From Atherinomorus stipes (taxonomy: Eukaryota > Chordata > Actinopteri > Atheriniformes > Atherinidae), in NCBI GenBank assembly GCA_023101725.1, contig JALJCO010003873.1:17501-81500 (forward strand): a DNA stretch of 64,000 bases, written 5' to 3'. The notes beneath the pieces are model-generated. The model did no database searches. It was not told the DNA's origin and saw only the letters and a list, made by a program, of their open reading frames with translations. A program made the translations under genes and the position numbers. This document shows positions 1-10,396 of this stretch, one piece after another. Position 1 is the stretch's first letter; each line of letters begins with the position of its first letter.

Positions 1-302
1 AGGGGGGCTGCAGCAGGTCCCAGGCTGGGCATTGTATCGAGACCAGCTGGATGGAAGAACTGCAGCCTCTGATGACTGGAGCAGCATCCTAACCAGTTGA
101 GCTAAACACACCTGAAGCGTTTCAACCAGGTGTTGAATACCTGTCTTCAGTCGACTTCCTTCTCTTTAGTCGGACTCACCGTCATTTCTCTTCCTGTCAC
201 CACCAGGGGTGTCAGAGAGCGTGTGAAATACGCTCTAACAGAGTGTAATGTTAGGTGTGCATAAACGACCATATAGTAGGTATGACTTTGGAGGACTGGT
301 TG
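1..302. other. Non-coding sequence, nothing recognised
   Basis: The sequence has mixed composition, with no open frame of interest and no terminal repeats seen. It would be intronic if the contactin gene continues leftwards. Confidence 0.5.
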
Positions 303-425
303 ATCCATCCATCCATTTCTTGCCACTTATCTGGTGTCGGGTGGCCTAAGCAGGGAGGACTAGAGTCCTCTCTCCCCTCCCACTTTTGCCAGCTCATCTG
401 GAGAGATCCTGAGGGCCAGCTGTGA
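303..425. repeat. Dispersed teleost repeat fragment (CCATCCATCCATTT...GCTTATC type)
   Basis: CCATCCATCCATTTCTTGCC followed by CACTTATCTGGTGTCGGG, then GCCTAAGCAGGGAGGAC and GGAGAGATCCTGAGG, matches a very common fish dispersed repeat that I recall from many genomes. An oppositely oriented relative is at 53717-53795. Superfamily assignment is uncertain. Confidence 0.55.
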
Positions 426-430
426 GACTT

Positions 431-1581
431 AGGCTACGTTCACACTGCAGGTCTTAATGCTCAATTCCGATTTTTTTGTCAGATCCGATCTTTTTGTGTG
501 GGTGTTCACATTACATTTCTAAATGTGGCCTGTCGCCGCCTGCAATATGAACAGCTCATGCTTCTGAAGTGACACGCATGCTCAGTTAAACATGATTGAC
601 ATCACGCACATAACGGTGGTCATGGAAACCAATGCAAACAAACATGGAGGTTACCGGCATAGCGGACTCACGTTGAAAGCAATTTGTGGCGGCAGTCGGC
701 AAATGTATGAGCGGGTTTTGTGACGACGGAGGAAGAAGAGAAACGCATCTGTGATGACGTCTGTGTGTTCAACAGTTGCTGCTACATGTGTAGAAGTGTG
801 TGGATGCAGAGGAGTGTGTAGCTGCAGAGGAGTGTGTGGATGCAGCGTCGGAGCAGGATGATGGATGAGGATGTTTCGGATCAGATGTTCTGAGGGAATC
901 ATATCTCTTCACAGATATGATGTCACCAAGCACTTCAGCTGCGGTAGAAATAAACTCATATATCACAGTGATCAGCTGATTAGCCTACTAAGCGCGCGCG
1001 AGGGGCGCGTTATGCTGGAGAGAAGCGGCTTTATTTTAATTCTGCACATTTATCACCGCGGTTCTTCTCTCTACCTGCTGCGATGAACGTGCCTTTCTAA
1101 GCCGGACACATTTCACACACCTTTCCTCTTCTGGCCTCATCCACAGCGACGCGCTTCCCCCGCGCGTGCACACCGTCTCACTCACCTTCACACACTGAGT
1201 TGCTGGACCACAAAAAAGTTTCCCCCAACACTTTCATTATTTTCCAGGTTGATGTTCAGTCAGAGCCAGAAAAATACGATTTAACTGTTCAGTCCATTGT
1301 TCACATTCCGTTTCTGTCTCATCTGTTGCAGAAATGAGGACGTCTGTCTCCATCTCAGAGAAGAGGTCGGATAAAATGCGACATGCCCGTACAGACCGCA
1401 GTCGCTTCCACACAGATCGGATATGTATCCGATTTAATACCACATTTGAAAGTGGCCTGAATCCGATCCAGAAATGTCAGATTCAATGCGACTTGCTCTG
1501 TTCACACAGTCAGGTCGCATTTACCTGACTTGCTCTGTTCACACAGTCAGGTCGCATTTACCTGCAGTGTGAACGTAGCCT
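431..1581. mobile_element. DNA transposon with AGGCTACGTTCACACTGCAG termini, copy 1
   Basis: The left terminus AGGCTACGTTCACACTGCAG (431-450) is matched by its exact reverse complement at 1562-1581. The interior is rich in CGATC-type motifs and contains a GC-rich patch (about 990-1190). Near the right end a 68-codon minus-strand frame (1237-1443, MVLNRIHIRSV...) is shared with the neighbouring copy. A 37-bp segment is tandemly duplicated at 1491-1527 and 1528-1564. No clear target duplication was found, so the superfamily is unassigned; hAT or PIF/Harbinger are possible. Confidence 0.8.
1491..1564. repeat. 37-bp direct tandem duplication inside copy 1
   Basis: The segment starting ACTTGCTCTGTTCACACAGT is present twice back to back without visible difference. 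It lies next to the right terminal repeat. The matching arm of copy 2 has it only once. Confidence 0.85.
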
Positions 1582-1582
1582 A

Positions 1583-1950
1583 AGGCTACGTTCACACTGC
1601 AGGTAAATGCGACCTGAATCCGATCTTTTCGCTCAAATGTGACACATATCCGATCTGCCTCTGACTGTGTGAACAGCGCAAGTCGCATTGAATCTGACAT
1701 TTCTGGATCGGATTCAGGCCACTTTCAAATGTGGTACTAAATCAGATACATATCCGATCTGTGTTGAAGCGACTGCAGTCTGTACGGGCATGTCGCATTT
1801 TATCCGACCTCTTCTCTGAGATCGAGACGGACGTCCTTATTTCTGCACCAGATGAGACAGAAACGGAATGTAAACAATGGACTGAACAGTTAAATCGTAT
1901 TTTTCTGGCTCTGATTGAACGTCAACCTGGAAACTAATGAAAGTGTTGAA
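1583..1950. mobile_element. Same transposon family, copy 2, head to head and truncated
   Basis: It begins with AGGCTACGTTCACACTGCAG one base after copy 1 ends, so the two copies form a palindrome with arms of about 340-350 bp (about 1240-1581 and 1583-1937). The 68-codon frame recurs on the plus strand at 1731-1937, with 59 of 68 residues identical to copy 1. Similarity to copy 1 fades after about 1950, so the far end is missing or replaced. Confidence 0.75.
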
Positions 1951-3323
1951 CGCAACCACACTTTTCCCAACTTGCCGTCCTCTACAGCTTAAAAAAAAAA
2001 AAAAAAATCTCCTGAACTCTGGATCAAACGTCTGTCAGCTGAAGGCTGTTTGTGTCTGAGGAAATCTTCCTGCAGCTGTTAGTTTCTTCCTCAGAGAGTG
2101 TGTATAGGTCAGGATTCTCTAAGAGTTTCTGTTCCACAAAGAGGGCGTCTTGCTACGATGCTGCGCATGCGTATTTGTCGCTTCGTGATTGGTGCCACCT
2201 CGTTGCGTATACCGGTGTCAGTCAGTCATGTTAAGGAAGCTACAGCTTGGCCTGAATTTTCATATATATTACTCACATATGTACAAATGAAGAAAGAAAC
2301 TACATAAATTAAGTTTTTTAAGAGGAAACAACACAGTAATATGCTGAAAAGCTCTGAAAAGTCCATTTTTCATGATACGGCTCCTTTAGGAAAATCCATT
2401 CAATTTGGATCAGGTCTGCTGGAACAGAAAAACATCTTAAACCTGCAGGATGGCGGCCTTCAATGATCCACATCAGACATTGCTTTTGTAACTGCCCTCT
2501 GTTCATATTTAGTTTCTTGTCATTTTGGCTGTGTGGGATGTTCATGAGCTGCAAGTTTTTGCCAGAAGGTGTGTAGGCACTCACCAATGACAGCTTGTGG
2601 CAGAGGGCTGAACTAACAATGTTCAGTTCTAAGCTCTATAAATGACCAGATCAGATTTATGAATATGTAAATGACATTTTCTCAGCTTGGTTCTCACTTC
2701 AGCTGTTATATTCCATGCTGTGGTAACTAACAACTTTGATCTTTTCTTCTTTTACAAATTGTAAAAGTTAAAGAAAACAAATCAAGATGTTTTTCCAATT
2801 AAACTACAATGAACAGGAATTAAATCAGTAATTTTTCCAATATAAAAGTGTGCCTTTAAGGGAAATTAAGTTCATTCTTCAAGCACAGGTTCGTGCAAAA
2901 ATATCCCGCTCATGTGACTCAGACTCCCTTGTCAGAATCACACTTATGTTCGAAGTGGTGTTTGAGCTCCGCTCCTACCTCTCTGATAAAGATCATAACC
3001 TTTTGCTGGTAATTAGATAACAGCGAAATGTGTCAGATTTTGACACACGATGGCGTTTGCACATGCTTACACCTCTAATAAGTACAGCGGTAATGAGAGC
3101 TGTCGCAGTGGAAATGGGAGGAATCTCTGCACATCCACTGCAGCTGAAAACCAAAAGATGTAAAAATGATCAGATCTTTAACAGAGAATTAATCCAGCAT
3201 CCTGGATTTGATGCATTTACAAACAATAATATCTAGTATGCATTTTTCATTGCTTTAATGGTGAAATAAAATAAAACATCTATAATTTTGGTCAAGGAGA
3301 AAGGAGGGGGGAGGCTGCTCTAA
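1951..3323. other. Non-coding, AT-rich, nothing firmly recognised
   Basis: It contains an A17 run near 1990 and short open frames without recognisable homology. The segment 2100-2235 is relatively CpG-rich and may be leftover transposon. Confidence 0.45.
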
Positions 3324-3733
3324 TAGGGGATTATCATACTTACCGGAAGTTCCCAGATTTTGACACTTCCTCTTCCGGGCCATGTTAACGACAGCCGTTC
3401 CTGCTCTGTTATACTGTTTAAATCGGATAAACTCCAAACATACTTAAGTTTTCATTCCAGACTGAAGTGATACTGGATCAAAAGCTGGATCAAAGCGATT
3501 GATTTGCCGCGGTGAAGGGCCGAACTTTATAATAAAACACACGTTTGTTTGTCGCCGGTGGGGCACAACACCGGCACTTCACAGCATGCTCGCGTTGGCC
3601 AGCTAGCATTTACTGACGTGCTTAACATTGTGCGTCTTAAAACACACAAACATCTAAAAATCGAGTCTGTCTTAAAAATCGCTACCAGTGATTATTTATT
3701 TAACATTTATCTGATTAAAATAAGATCCTATTA
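3324..3733 (+). mobile_element. Half of a foldback DNA element (TAGGGGATTATCA family)
   Basis: It starts TAGGGGATTATCATACTTAC and is collinear with the left arm of the element at 21919: GGAAGTTCCC, GGGCCATGTTAACGACAGCC, GCCGCGGTGAAGGGCCGAAC, and GTTTGTTTGTCGCCGGTGGG. The matching inverted right end is absent. The sequence passes directly into the tRNA-like head at 3736. Confidence 0.75.
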
Positions 3734-3735
3734 GG

Positions 3736-3796
3736 GGGCTGCACGGTGGCGTGGTGGTTAGCACTGCAGCCTCACAGCGAGAAGGTCGCTGGCTCC
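3736..3796 (+). repeat. tRNA-like SINE-type head fragment
   Basis: GGGCTGCACGGTGGCGTGGT, then GGTTAGCACTGCAGCCTCAC and AGCGAGAAGGTC, matches a widespread fish repeat. TGGCGTGGTGG resembles a pol III A box. The usual B box (GGTTCGAACC) is missing, so this is a 5' fragment only. Confidence 0.5.
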
Positions 3797-3799
3797 GCA

Positions 3800-5223
3800 G
3801 ATTATTGGGTGCATAATGAAGATAGCGCCAGTTTTAACACACACAAACCTTTCGCAAATCAGGCCCTAAGTGTGGAACAGCGAGAACTACAAAGCATGAT
3901 GGGAAATATTCAAATAAACCCACCACAGGACCAATTATACCTAGTTGTTGATTTGAAGTAGTAACATTAATTGGAATGAAGAATGTAAATCTTGTTCATC
4001 CAACTTTTCTACGTTAAACCAACAAAAGATAATAATTTGAAAACATAAACACAATTTGTACATATTAAATGAACAAACAGTCTGGATTGTGAAAATACTC
4101 AGTGACTTTAAGTCTTAAATTTAAGTTAAACTTACTTAAATGGGCTATGTTGTAAATGTTAAAATAGGTACATTAATTAATTTAGGCAGAGATGCATTTT
4201 TTCAGTTCAAATATTCACAGAATTTACTTTTGTGAGAGTATTTTATGTTATTTCTTGCCTCATGTGCCTTTAAATTTCGATAACATATTACATGACACTG
4301 ATGTAGTTCCAGTTGCCCTTTGAATTAATCCCATGAACCCTCACCATTCAATCTTGTTTTGAAGTTAATTAAGCCATACCATGAGTAATAAAGAAGACAG
4401 ATGACACTCAGTCATACACACAATGCGTGCCCCCACCCTGGGACAAGAACTGAAGGCTGGTAAGGTCAGATCCCAGCAATTGATGGAACTGTCATTCTAT
4501 CACAGCGGAAATCCACCAGCAGAATGAGATCATGGATTGACTTTCCACTGGGTCCAGGGGACCAAACAAATGTGCCAAGACAGATCGGTGGCCTTGTCCC
4601 CCAACGGTAAACCTCAGAATCTAATCTGAGCAAGTGATCACTCACTGGGAATGCCATCATTTACGCCTGACCAAAAACTGGAACATATAGTCAGACTTAT
4701 CGACTAAAAACCGCTTCAGGAATATGAAAACCAGTCACCGTCAGGCAAAACATCAAGATCAATCAACTCATCTATCATCAAACTGGTCAAACTCAAGTAT
4801 TTCACTGTCTGAATGTGCTGATTTACCATAGTATTCATGAAGTAGCATCAGTTGAACTAAAACTGCTAACAGACGTAAAAGAAGGGAACATTTATGACTG
4901 ACTGTCACAAAGAAAGCTAACGTGTAAATACAGCCATAAATTTAAAAACTACACCAACATTTATTTGTAAAAGAAAGAACTTTTCAATGTAAAATGTTTA
5001 CATCACAGCAAAAATCATGTGGTCCCAACCAGGTCTTAGAATCAGGTCAATCCTAGCATCCTGGTCCAATATCAAGTCCAAGTCCGGCCAGTATCAGTGA
5101 TACCAAGACGTGGTTGGAAATTTACTTTGAAAGCAGCTGACAGTACAGTGAGAGGAAAGGAAATGGTAGTTTGCATAGAGAAAGCTTTGCAATCCAAAAG
5201 GAAATTACCAGCAAAACACAACT
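3800..5223. other. AT-rich non-coding stretch
   Basis: No terminal repeats, RNA genes or recognisable protein homology were seen. The 4390-4680 part has less AT bias, but its 65-codon minus-strand frame resembles nothing I know. Confidence 0.45.
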
Positions 5224-5395
5224 GAATGAATGAATGATACAGGGTTCCCACTGGAAAATGATTGAACATTTTTCCAGGCATGGAAAACACATGGAAAATG
5301 AGAAAAAGAGTAAAATGACCTTGAAAAGCTTGAGTTGTCCTGGAAGATATTTTTCCTCCCCGTGCTTTGTCTCTGCTTCATCTCAGCTTCGTGTC

Positions 5396-5656
5396 TACTT
5401 TCTTGACTTTTTTCTTTTTTAAAGACAAATTGTTTCCACTTGTTCTTACCTTGACAGTTTCGGCCGGGAATTCCGACGTGACGTGTCAGGAGAAAGGCTG
5501 ACACGTCACGTCGGAATTCCCGGTCAGCTGTCTATAAGACACGTCACACCGGGAAGTCCGACAACTTCTGATGAAGGCTGAAGTGACAGCCGAAACTGTC
5601 AAGGTAAGAACAAGTTGAAACAATTTGTCTTTAAAAAAGGAAAAGGCAAGAAAGTT
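5396..5656. repeat. Long hairpin with nested CG-rich palindrome
   Basis: Outer arms of about 68 bp (5396-5465 and 5587-5656) carry TTACCTTGACAGTTTCGG and its reverse complement, together with the AAAGACAAATTGTTTC motif. Inside, 5464-5488 and 5499-5523 are perfect 25-bp inverse arms around CCGGGAATTCCGACGTGACG with a 10-bp loop. It sits between array monomers, so it is probably a later insertion into the array-bearing element. Confidence 0.85.
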
Positions 5657-5690
5657 ATCAAACAGAAGACAAGATGAACATTCTGGATGA

Positions 5691-6628
5691 GCTTCGTGTC
5701 TGCTTCATGGCTGCTTTGTCTCTGCTTCGTGTCTGCTTTGTCTCTGCTTCGTGTCTGCTTCATGGCTGCTTTGTCTCTGCTTCGTGTCTGCTTCATGGCT
5801 GCTTTGTCTCTGCTTCGTGTCTGCTTCGTGTCTGCTTTGTCTCTGCTTCGTGTCTGCTTCATGGCTGCTTTATCTCTGCTTCGTGTCTGCTTTGTCTCTG
5901 CTTCATGGCTGCTTTGTCTCTGCCTCGTGTCTGCTTCATGGCTGCTTTGTCTCTGCTTTGTGTCCTCTTTTTTTCTTCTTTATTTTTTCTTTTTTTTGCT
6001 TTTTTTTTTCTTTTTCTTTTTTTTTTTCTTTTTTTTTTTTGCTTTGTCTCTGCTTCATGGCTGCTTTGTCTCTGCCTCGTGTCTGCTTCATGGCTGCTTT
6101 GTCTCTGCTTCGTGTCTGCTTCATGGCTGCTTTGTCTCTGCTTCGTGTCTGCTTCATGGCTGCTTTGTCTCTGCTTCGTGTCTGCTTCATGGCTGCTTTA
6201 TCTCTGCTTCGTGTCTGCTTCATGGCTGCTTTGTCTCTGCTTCGTGTCTGCTTTGTCTCTGCTTCGTGTCTGCTTCGTGTCTGCTTTGTCTCTGCTTCGT
6301 GGCTGCTTTGTCTCTGCTTCGTGTCTGCTTTGTCTCTGCTTCGTGTCTGCTTCGTGTCTGCTTTGTCTCTGCTTCGTGGCTGCTTTGTCTCTGCTTCGTG
6401 TCTGCTTCGTGTCTGCTTCATGGCTGCTTTGTCTCTGCTTTGTGTCTGCTTTGTCTCTGCTTCGTGTCTGCTTCGTGTCTGCTTTGTGTCTGCTTTGTCT
6501 CTGCTTCGTGTCTGCTTCATGGCTGCTTTGTCTCTGCTTTGTGTCTGCTTTGTCTCTGCTTCGTGTCTGCTTCGTGTCTGCTTCATGGCTGCTTTGTCTC
6601 TGCTTTGTGTCCACTTCGTTGCTGCCTC
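5691..6628 (+). repeat. 11-bp minisatellite array (GCTTCGTGTCT / GCTTTGTCTCT / GCTTCATGGCT)
   Basis: About 78 monomers of 11 bp occur in three main variants: TGCTTCGTGTC, TGCTTTGTCTC and TGCTTCATGGC. Because three monomers make 33 bp, all three forward frames and the reverse stay open for hundreds of codons. These long frames are a by-product of the repeat, not genes. A T-rich block at 5962-6043 interrupts it. Confidence 0.95.
5962..6043. repeat. T-rich interruption in the 11-bp array
   Basis: Runs of T broken by single C or G replace the array for about 80 bp. It may be an expansion of TTTC/TTTG-type sequence or a sequencing artefact. Confidence 0.8.
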
Positions 6629-6800
6629 ATCACTGTACCAGATATAAGCTACAATTGTAGAACACTTCTCCAAAAGCCTGGGGTGGAATTTATTAGTCTA
6701 TGTTGTGATAACTTGATTCGTACTGTAGCAGCTGGAAAAGTCCTGGAAATGTCCTGGAAAAGTTCTGAAAATACCTACATGAAAATAGTGTAAACCCTGA

Positions 6801-6862
6801 TGAATGAATGAATGAATGAATGAATGAATGAATGAATGAATGAATGAATGAATGAATGAATG
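6801..6862. repeat. (TGAA)n microsatellite
   Basis: About 15 perfect TGAA units directly follow the right end of the element at 5239-6799. A shorter TGAA run lies at its left end. Confidence 0.95.
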
Positions 6863-7030
6863 GCACAAAAATTCCCAATAACAATTGTTTACATGTATAT
6901 TTTTAGTTTTTAAAAATCCCACAGTGGCTGTTTTACTCCCTGTACTGAATATTTTAATGACACCAGCCTCTGCAGCATCCTCAATAACTGATCTTAGGCC
7001 TGTTCAACTGATGCAAGGTGACCTCAGGGT

Positions 7031-7487
7031 TGGGGCTGGGAGATAGACCATTATCATATTGCAATATGATATTTACATGAGAGAGATATGACATTTAAAC
7101 ACATTGTTATATTGTGGAATTAGTTGTGGAAATGTTTTTGTTTTATTTTTTCATAATGACCCGGCTTCACCTTGAATGAAAACAAAGGTATCACCTGATT
7201 ATTTAAAGTATCTGCCTAAGACGATTCTCCCCAAGACTTCTACAGAGAAATCACACTATCTGAAATTATTTTGATTTAAAAAACATTTCTAACCAGTGTT
7301 TTGTCAGTTCCATCACGGAAGTGAGCTGTACCTTTAAGCTGGACATGTTTCAACTCTAAAAAACAGGTGTTTGATATGAAATGAAACATGCAGACAAATT
7401 AGGGTACAAATACCGGTAAATATTGTATATCATCATCTAAAACAAATACATTGTGATATGATATTTGGTCCATGTGGCCCAGCCCTA
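7031..7487. mobile_element. hAT-type MITE with 8-bp target duplication
   Basis: Termini TGGGGCTGGGAGATAG and (reverse) TAGGGCTGGGCCACATG are inverted repeats. The flanks CTCAGGGT (7023-7030) and CTCAGGGA (7488-7495) match at 7 of 8 positions, as expected for hAT insertion. The interior is AT-rich with no coding capacity. Confidence 0.8.
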
Positions 7488-7495
7488 CTCAGGGA

Positions 7496-7869
7496 CACAC
7501 ATATCACTCCAAGCTCAACTCGCAGCTATTTATCTACTTGTTTCACCACATTTTCAAACTTATATTTATTACTGAACATTTAATCAAAACAGTAAACGTC
7601 AGTTTTAAGAATGAGGGGAAACTATTTGTGACGTGCAAAGTCGGTCTCTGCTTTTAAAACTTTACTGAAAACATATTTCTTTGCTTTAGCTTTTAAATCC
7701 TAGCTGAGGAGGTCATTCATGCTCAGTGCCTTTTAAATACTTCCAAGTTTTTGAGTCTTTTTTTTCCTAGTTAAGTTTTATTGTATTTTTTGTCGGGCGT
7801 CATCCTTACAGTATTTTCTTCTGTGCCCTTGTGTGTATCTGTGTGTGTATACACAAACGTATGGATATA
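7496..7869. other. AT-rich spacer
   Basis: Nothing firm was found. CTTTACTGAAAACATATTTC near 7665 resembles the 3' tail of L2-like LINEs, but the match is too short to call. Confidence 0.35.
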
Positions 7870-8391
7870 CAGTCATCCTCAAAACTATTTATCCCCTCCA
7901 ATTAAAGAAAAGGCTATATTCACAATAATAATTTAAATAACAAGAAGCTAAAGAAACTAGTAATAATTAAAAATTTACAAAATTATAACAGTGAAATAAA
8001 TTGTTGCTTTTAATTGTGGTTTAAAAGAATAATAATAATAATAAAAAAATTCCCAGACACATCAGAGCAGCTTTCCCATGACCATGGACCTACATACCTG
8101 TGAACAGGTGCTGACATCTGATTGGACGTTACAGAAAACACCTGACTGCAGTGATTGGCTCAAAGTGTTGCTCAACAACATTTTGGCTTCGGAACGCCAT
8201 CATGCGTGTTTACTTTTTTTATTTTTTTTGTTTGTTTTTTATATTTCTTTTGAACCACAATTCAAAGTCAGTCATAGAATACATCAAATTTTTATTTATC
8301 ATTACTTTTTTCAATTTTATTGTATTTCACTGGCAGCTGAGTTTTTTTTTCTACTTTAATTTGAAGGTATGAATAATTCTGAGGAAAACAG
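7870..8391 (+). mobile_element. Mariner-type MITE family A, copy 1
   Basis: It starts CAGTCATCCTCAAAACTATT after TA and ends with TGAATAATTCTGAGG...CAG before TA. A shared core, AGGTGCTGACATCTGATTGG then ACACCTGACTGCAGTGATTG, recurs in copies at 9787, 18114 and (inverted) 24577. The TA target and about 520 bp length indicate a non-autonomous Tc1/mariner-like element. Confidence 0.8.
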
Positions 8392-8392
8392 T

Positions 8393-9360
8393 AGCTGGGT
8401 TTCCATTACACTTTTTCGAAAAATAAAGGCGTTATTTCTTGAATTTAAAATAAGTACAATAGCGATATGCAGATGTTTCCATTGAATGGTATCAGCCGTA
8501 ATTCTGGTAAAATCCCGCGAGACTCCACTTTGAGGAGGATGGAGATATAAACATGTTGTTTTCAGAGCTGCTCCTTATCAGGAGATGAAAGCAGCAGATG
8601 ATGATTCAGAGGTAAAGTCCGTACGTACGGAGCCTCTGATCACATCAGCAGGGAAAAACACTCGTGGAGACTTCCAGGACAGACGCCTGAAACGTAACAC
8701 GGATGAAAAACCCCTCAGGATGAACTTCTGGAGTGTGGATGTCATTTCTGGATCTTTATTCCACTTTTATCCGCACCAGTTCCTGACTGATGTGATGATG
8801 CAGCTGCTGATACGAAGGCGCAGTCATACGATGTTATCGTGGTCACGTTTTATTAAATCCTGCTGATGTATAATTAACGTGGCAACCAGATAACCGAGTC
8901 GTGGTGTTACAAATGTGTGCAAACGACATAAACAGCTGATGTCCAGTCGCTAATACATGAAGAACTTAAAGCATCTGTATAACGTCCTAAATAATCTCAG
9001 CTTGCTGAGTTACGGAGATTTGGGGATTTTTCATATATGTGACTAATAAAACTTCTCCCATCACTCCGATTTCACAGTTAATGCTTGTAAATAATCATAT
9101 TCATCGTAATTTAAAAGGAATAACTGGACTTTAACCCCCCCTATGTCACGCCTGATGGTGAGTATTTGCGAAAAACATGTTTCCACTACACTTAAGCAAA
9201 AAACTGCTTTATCGAAACGTCTGAATTTACACTTCATGAAAGCGTAAAAGCTTTTTTGTGATATTGGGGAGTTTTTTTCTAATGCAGGTGTTTGCATTAG
9301 CAGTTTTTTAATTGCGATATTTAAGTTTTGCGCAATTCCAGGTGTAAGAGAAACCCAGCT
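8393..9360. mobile_element. TIR element with AGCTGGGTTTCC termini
   Basis: AGCTGGGTTTCCATTACAC at the left is mirrored by GTGTAAGAGAAACCCAGCT at the right. GTTTCCATTGAATGG and GTTTCCACTACACTTAAGC recur inside. Frames in it show no known domain. The superfamily is not determined and no target duplication was recognised. It abuts MITE family A copy 1. Confidence 0.6.
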
Positions 9361-9786
9361 TGTATGTGTGTATGTTTAAGTTTGCATATGTGTTCATGTG
9401 CATGAACCCCTGAACACTGCAGACAGATGAAAATCACTTTTCCAACATTCAGCATCAGTGCGACACGGCTCCACTTTTCTCCCTCTGCACCTGAACAGTT
9501 GCTGAACAGTACTTGTATGTACCAGCAGCATCAAATGACACATGAGAGACGTCTGTCTGGTCGTTGCACCATCTGCCCCTCTCCTCTCCTCCTCATCGTC
9601 ACCCTGATTATGTTCTCTGTTATGACTGATCCTGAAATGTGTGAGGAGGTTTGTGGTATTGCTTTAAAACCCACATGTCATGCAGCGCCGTTGCTGTTCA
9701 GCTTCATACATGAGTTTCAGACTGAGCGCCGAGCGAGCACAAGATCCTGACAGTACAGTTACTTCCCACTGTATTCTGACTACACA
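9361..9786. other. Unique-looking spacer
   Basis: A 107-codon plus-strand frame (9427-9750) starts MKITFPTFSIS. It has no recognisable domain, splice or promoter context, so it is not called as a gene. Confidence 0.4.
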
Positions 9787-10298
9787 CAGTCATCCTCAAA
9801 ATGATTCATACCCTCCCATTTAAAAAGGCTAAATTGACAACAGTAATTCATAACAAAAACTAAAAAAGTAATAAATGAAAAAAAATACTAAATTAGAATT
9901 AAGTGAAAGAGAATATCACTTTTGAATTGAAGTTGAAAAGAATAATTTTTAAAAAATGAAGAAACAAAACTGTCCCAGACAAATCAGAGCATCTTTCCCA
10001 TGAACATGGACCAACACACCTGTCAGCAGGTGCAGACGTCTGATTGGACGTTACAGAAAACACCTGATTGCAGTGATTGACTCAAAGTGTTGCTCAGCAA
10101 CATTTAGTTCAGGTGCCTCATCATGCTTGTTTTATTTTTTATGTTTGTTTTTAATATTTCTTTCAAACCTTAATTAAAGATCAATGTCATGATGTTCATA
10201 GAATTTTTATTTATTAATACTTTTGTCATTTTATCTCACTGACAGCTGATTTTTTTCCTTCTTTAATTTGAGGGTATGAATAATTTTGAGGATGACTG
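9787..10298 (+). mobile_element. Mariner-type MITE family A, copy 2
   Basis: Ends CAGTCATCCTCAAAATGATT and TTTTGAGGATGACTG form a clear inverted pair. The core GTGCAGACGTCTGATTGGAC is shared with the other copies. A TA follows the right end. Confidence 0.85.
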
Positions 10299-10396
10299 TA
10301 TATTATTGCTGTTGTCATGGGCTTGACAGAGTCAGGGGCGCCTGCAGAGATTTTTTAGGGGTGGACAGAGACAACAGCAGGGTGGCCAACTGTTAT

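Larger units (their letters stand above)
5239..6799 (+). mobile_element. Mobile element carrying an internal 11-bp minisatellite, copy 1
   Basis: The left end ACAGGGTTCCCAC and the right end GTGTAAACCCTG are imperfect inverted repeats. Next to both ends are CTGGAAAA/TTTTCCAGG motifs, common in a family of fish repeats. TGAATGA tracts abut both ends (5224-5237 and 6801-6862), which suggests insertion into a TGAA microsatellite. Inside are isolated 11-bp monomers (5365-5400), a 250-bp hairpin (5396-5655) and the main array (5691-6628). No transposase frame was seen. Confidence 0.65.

Noticed and set aside
5674..6793. Long overlapping open frames (298-368 codons plus, 245 minus) in the 11-bp array
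   Set aside because: They exist in several frames on both strands because three 11-bp units equal 33 bp. The products are low-complexity, with no start context or splice evidence.
9427..9750. 107-codon plus-strand frame
   Set aside because: No recognisable domain; isolated between transposons with no promoter or splice evidence.
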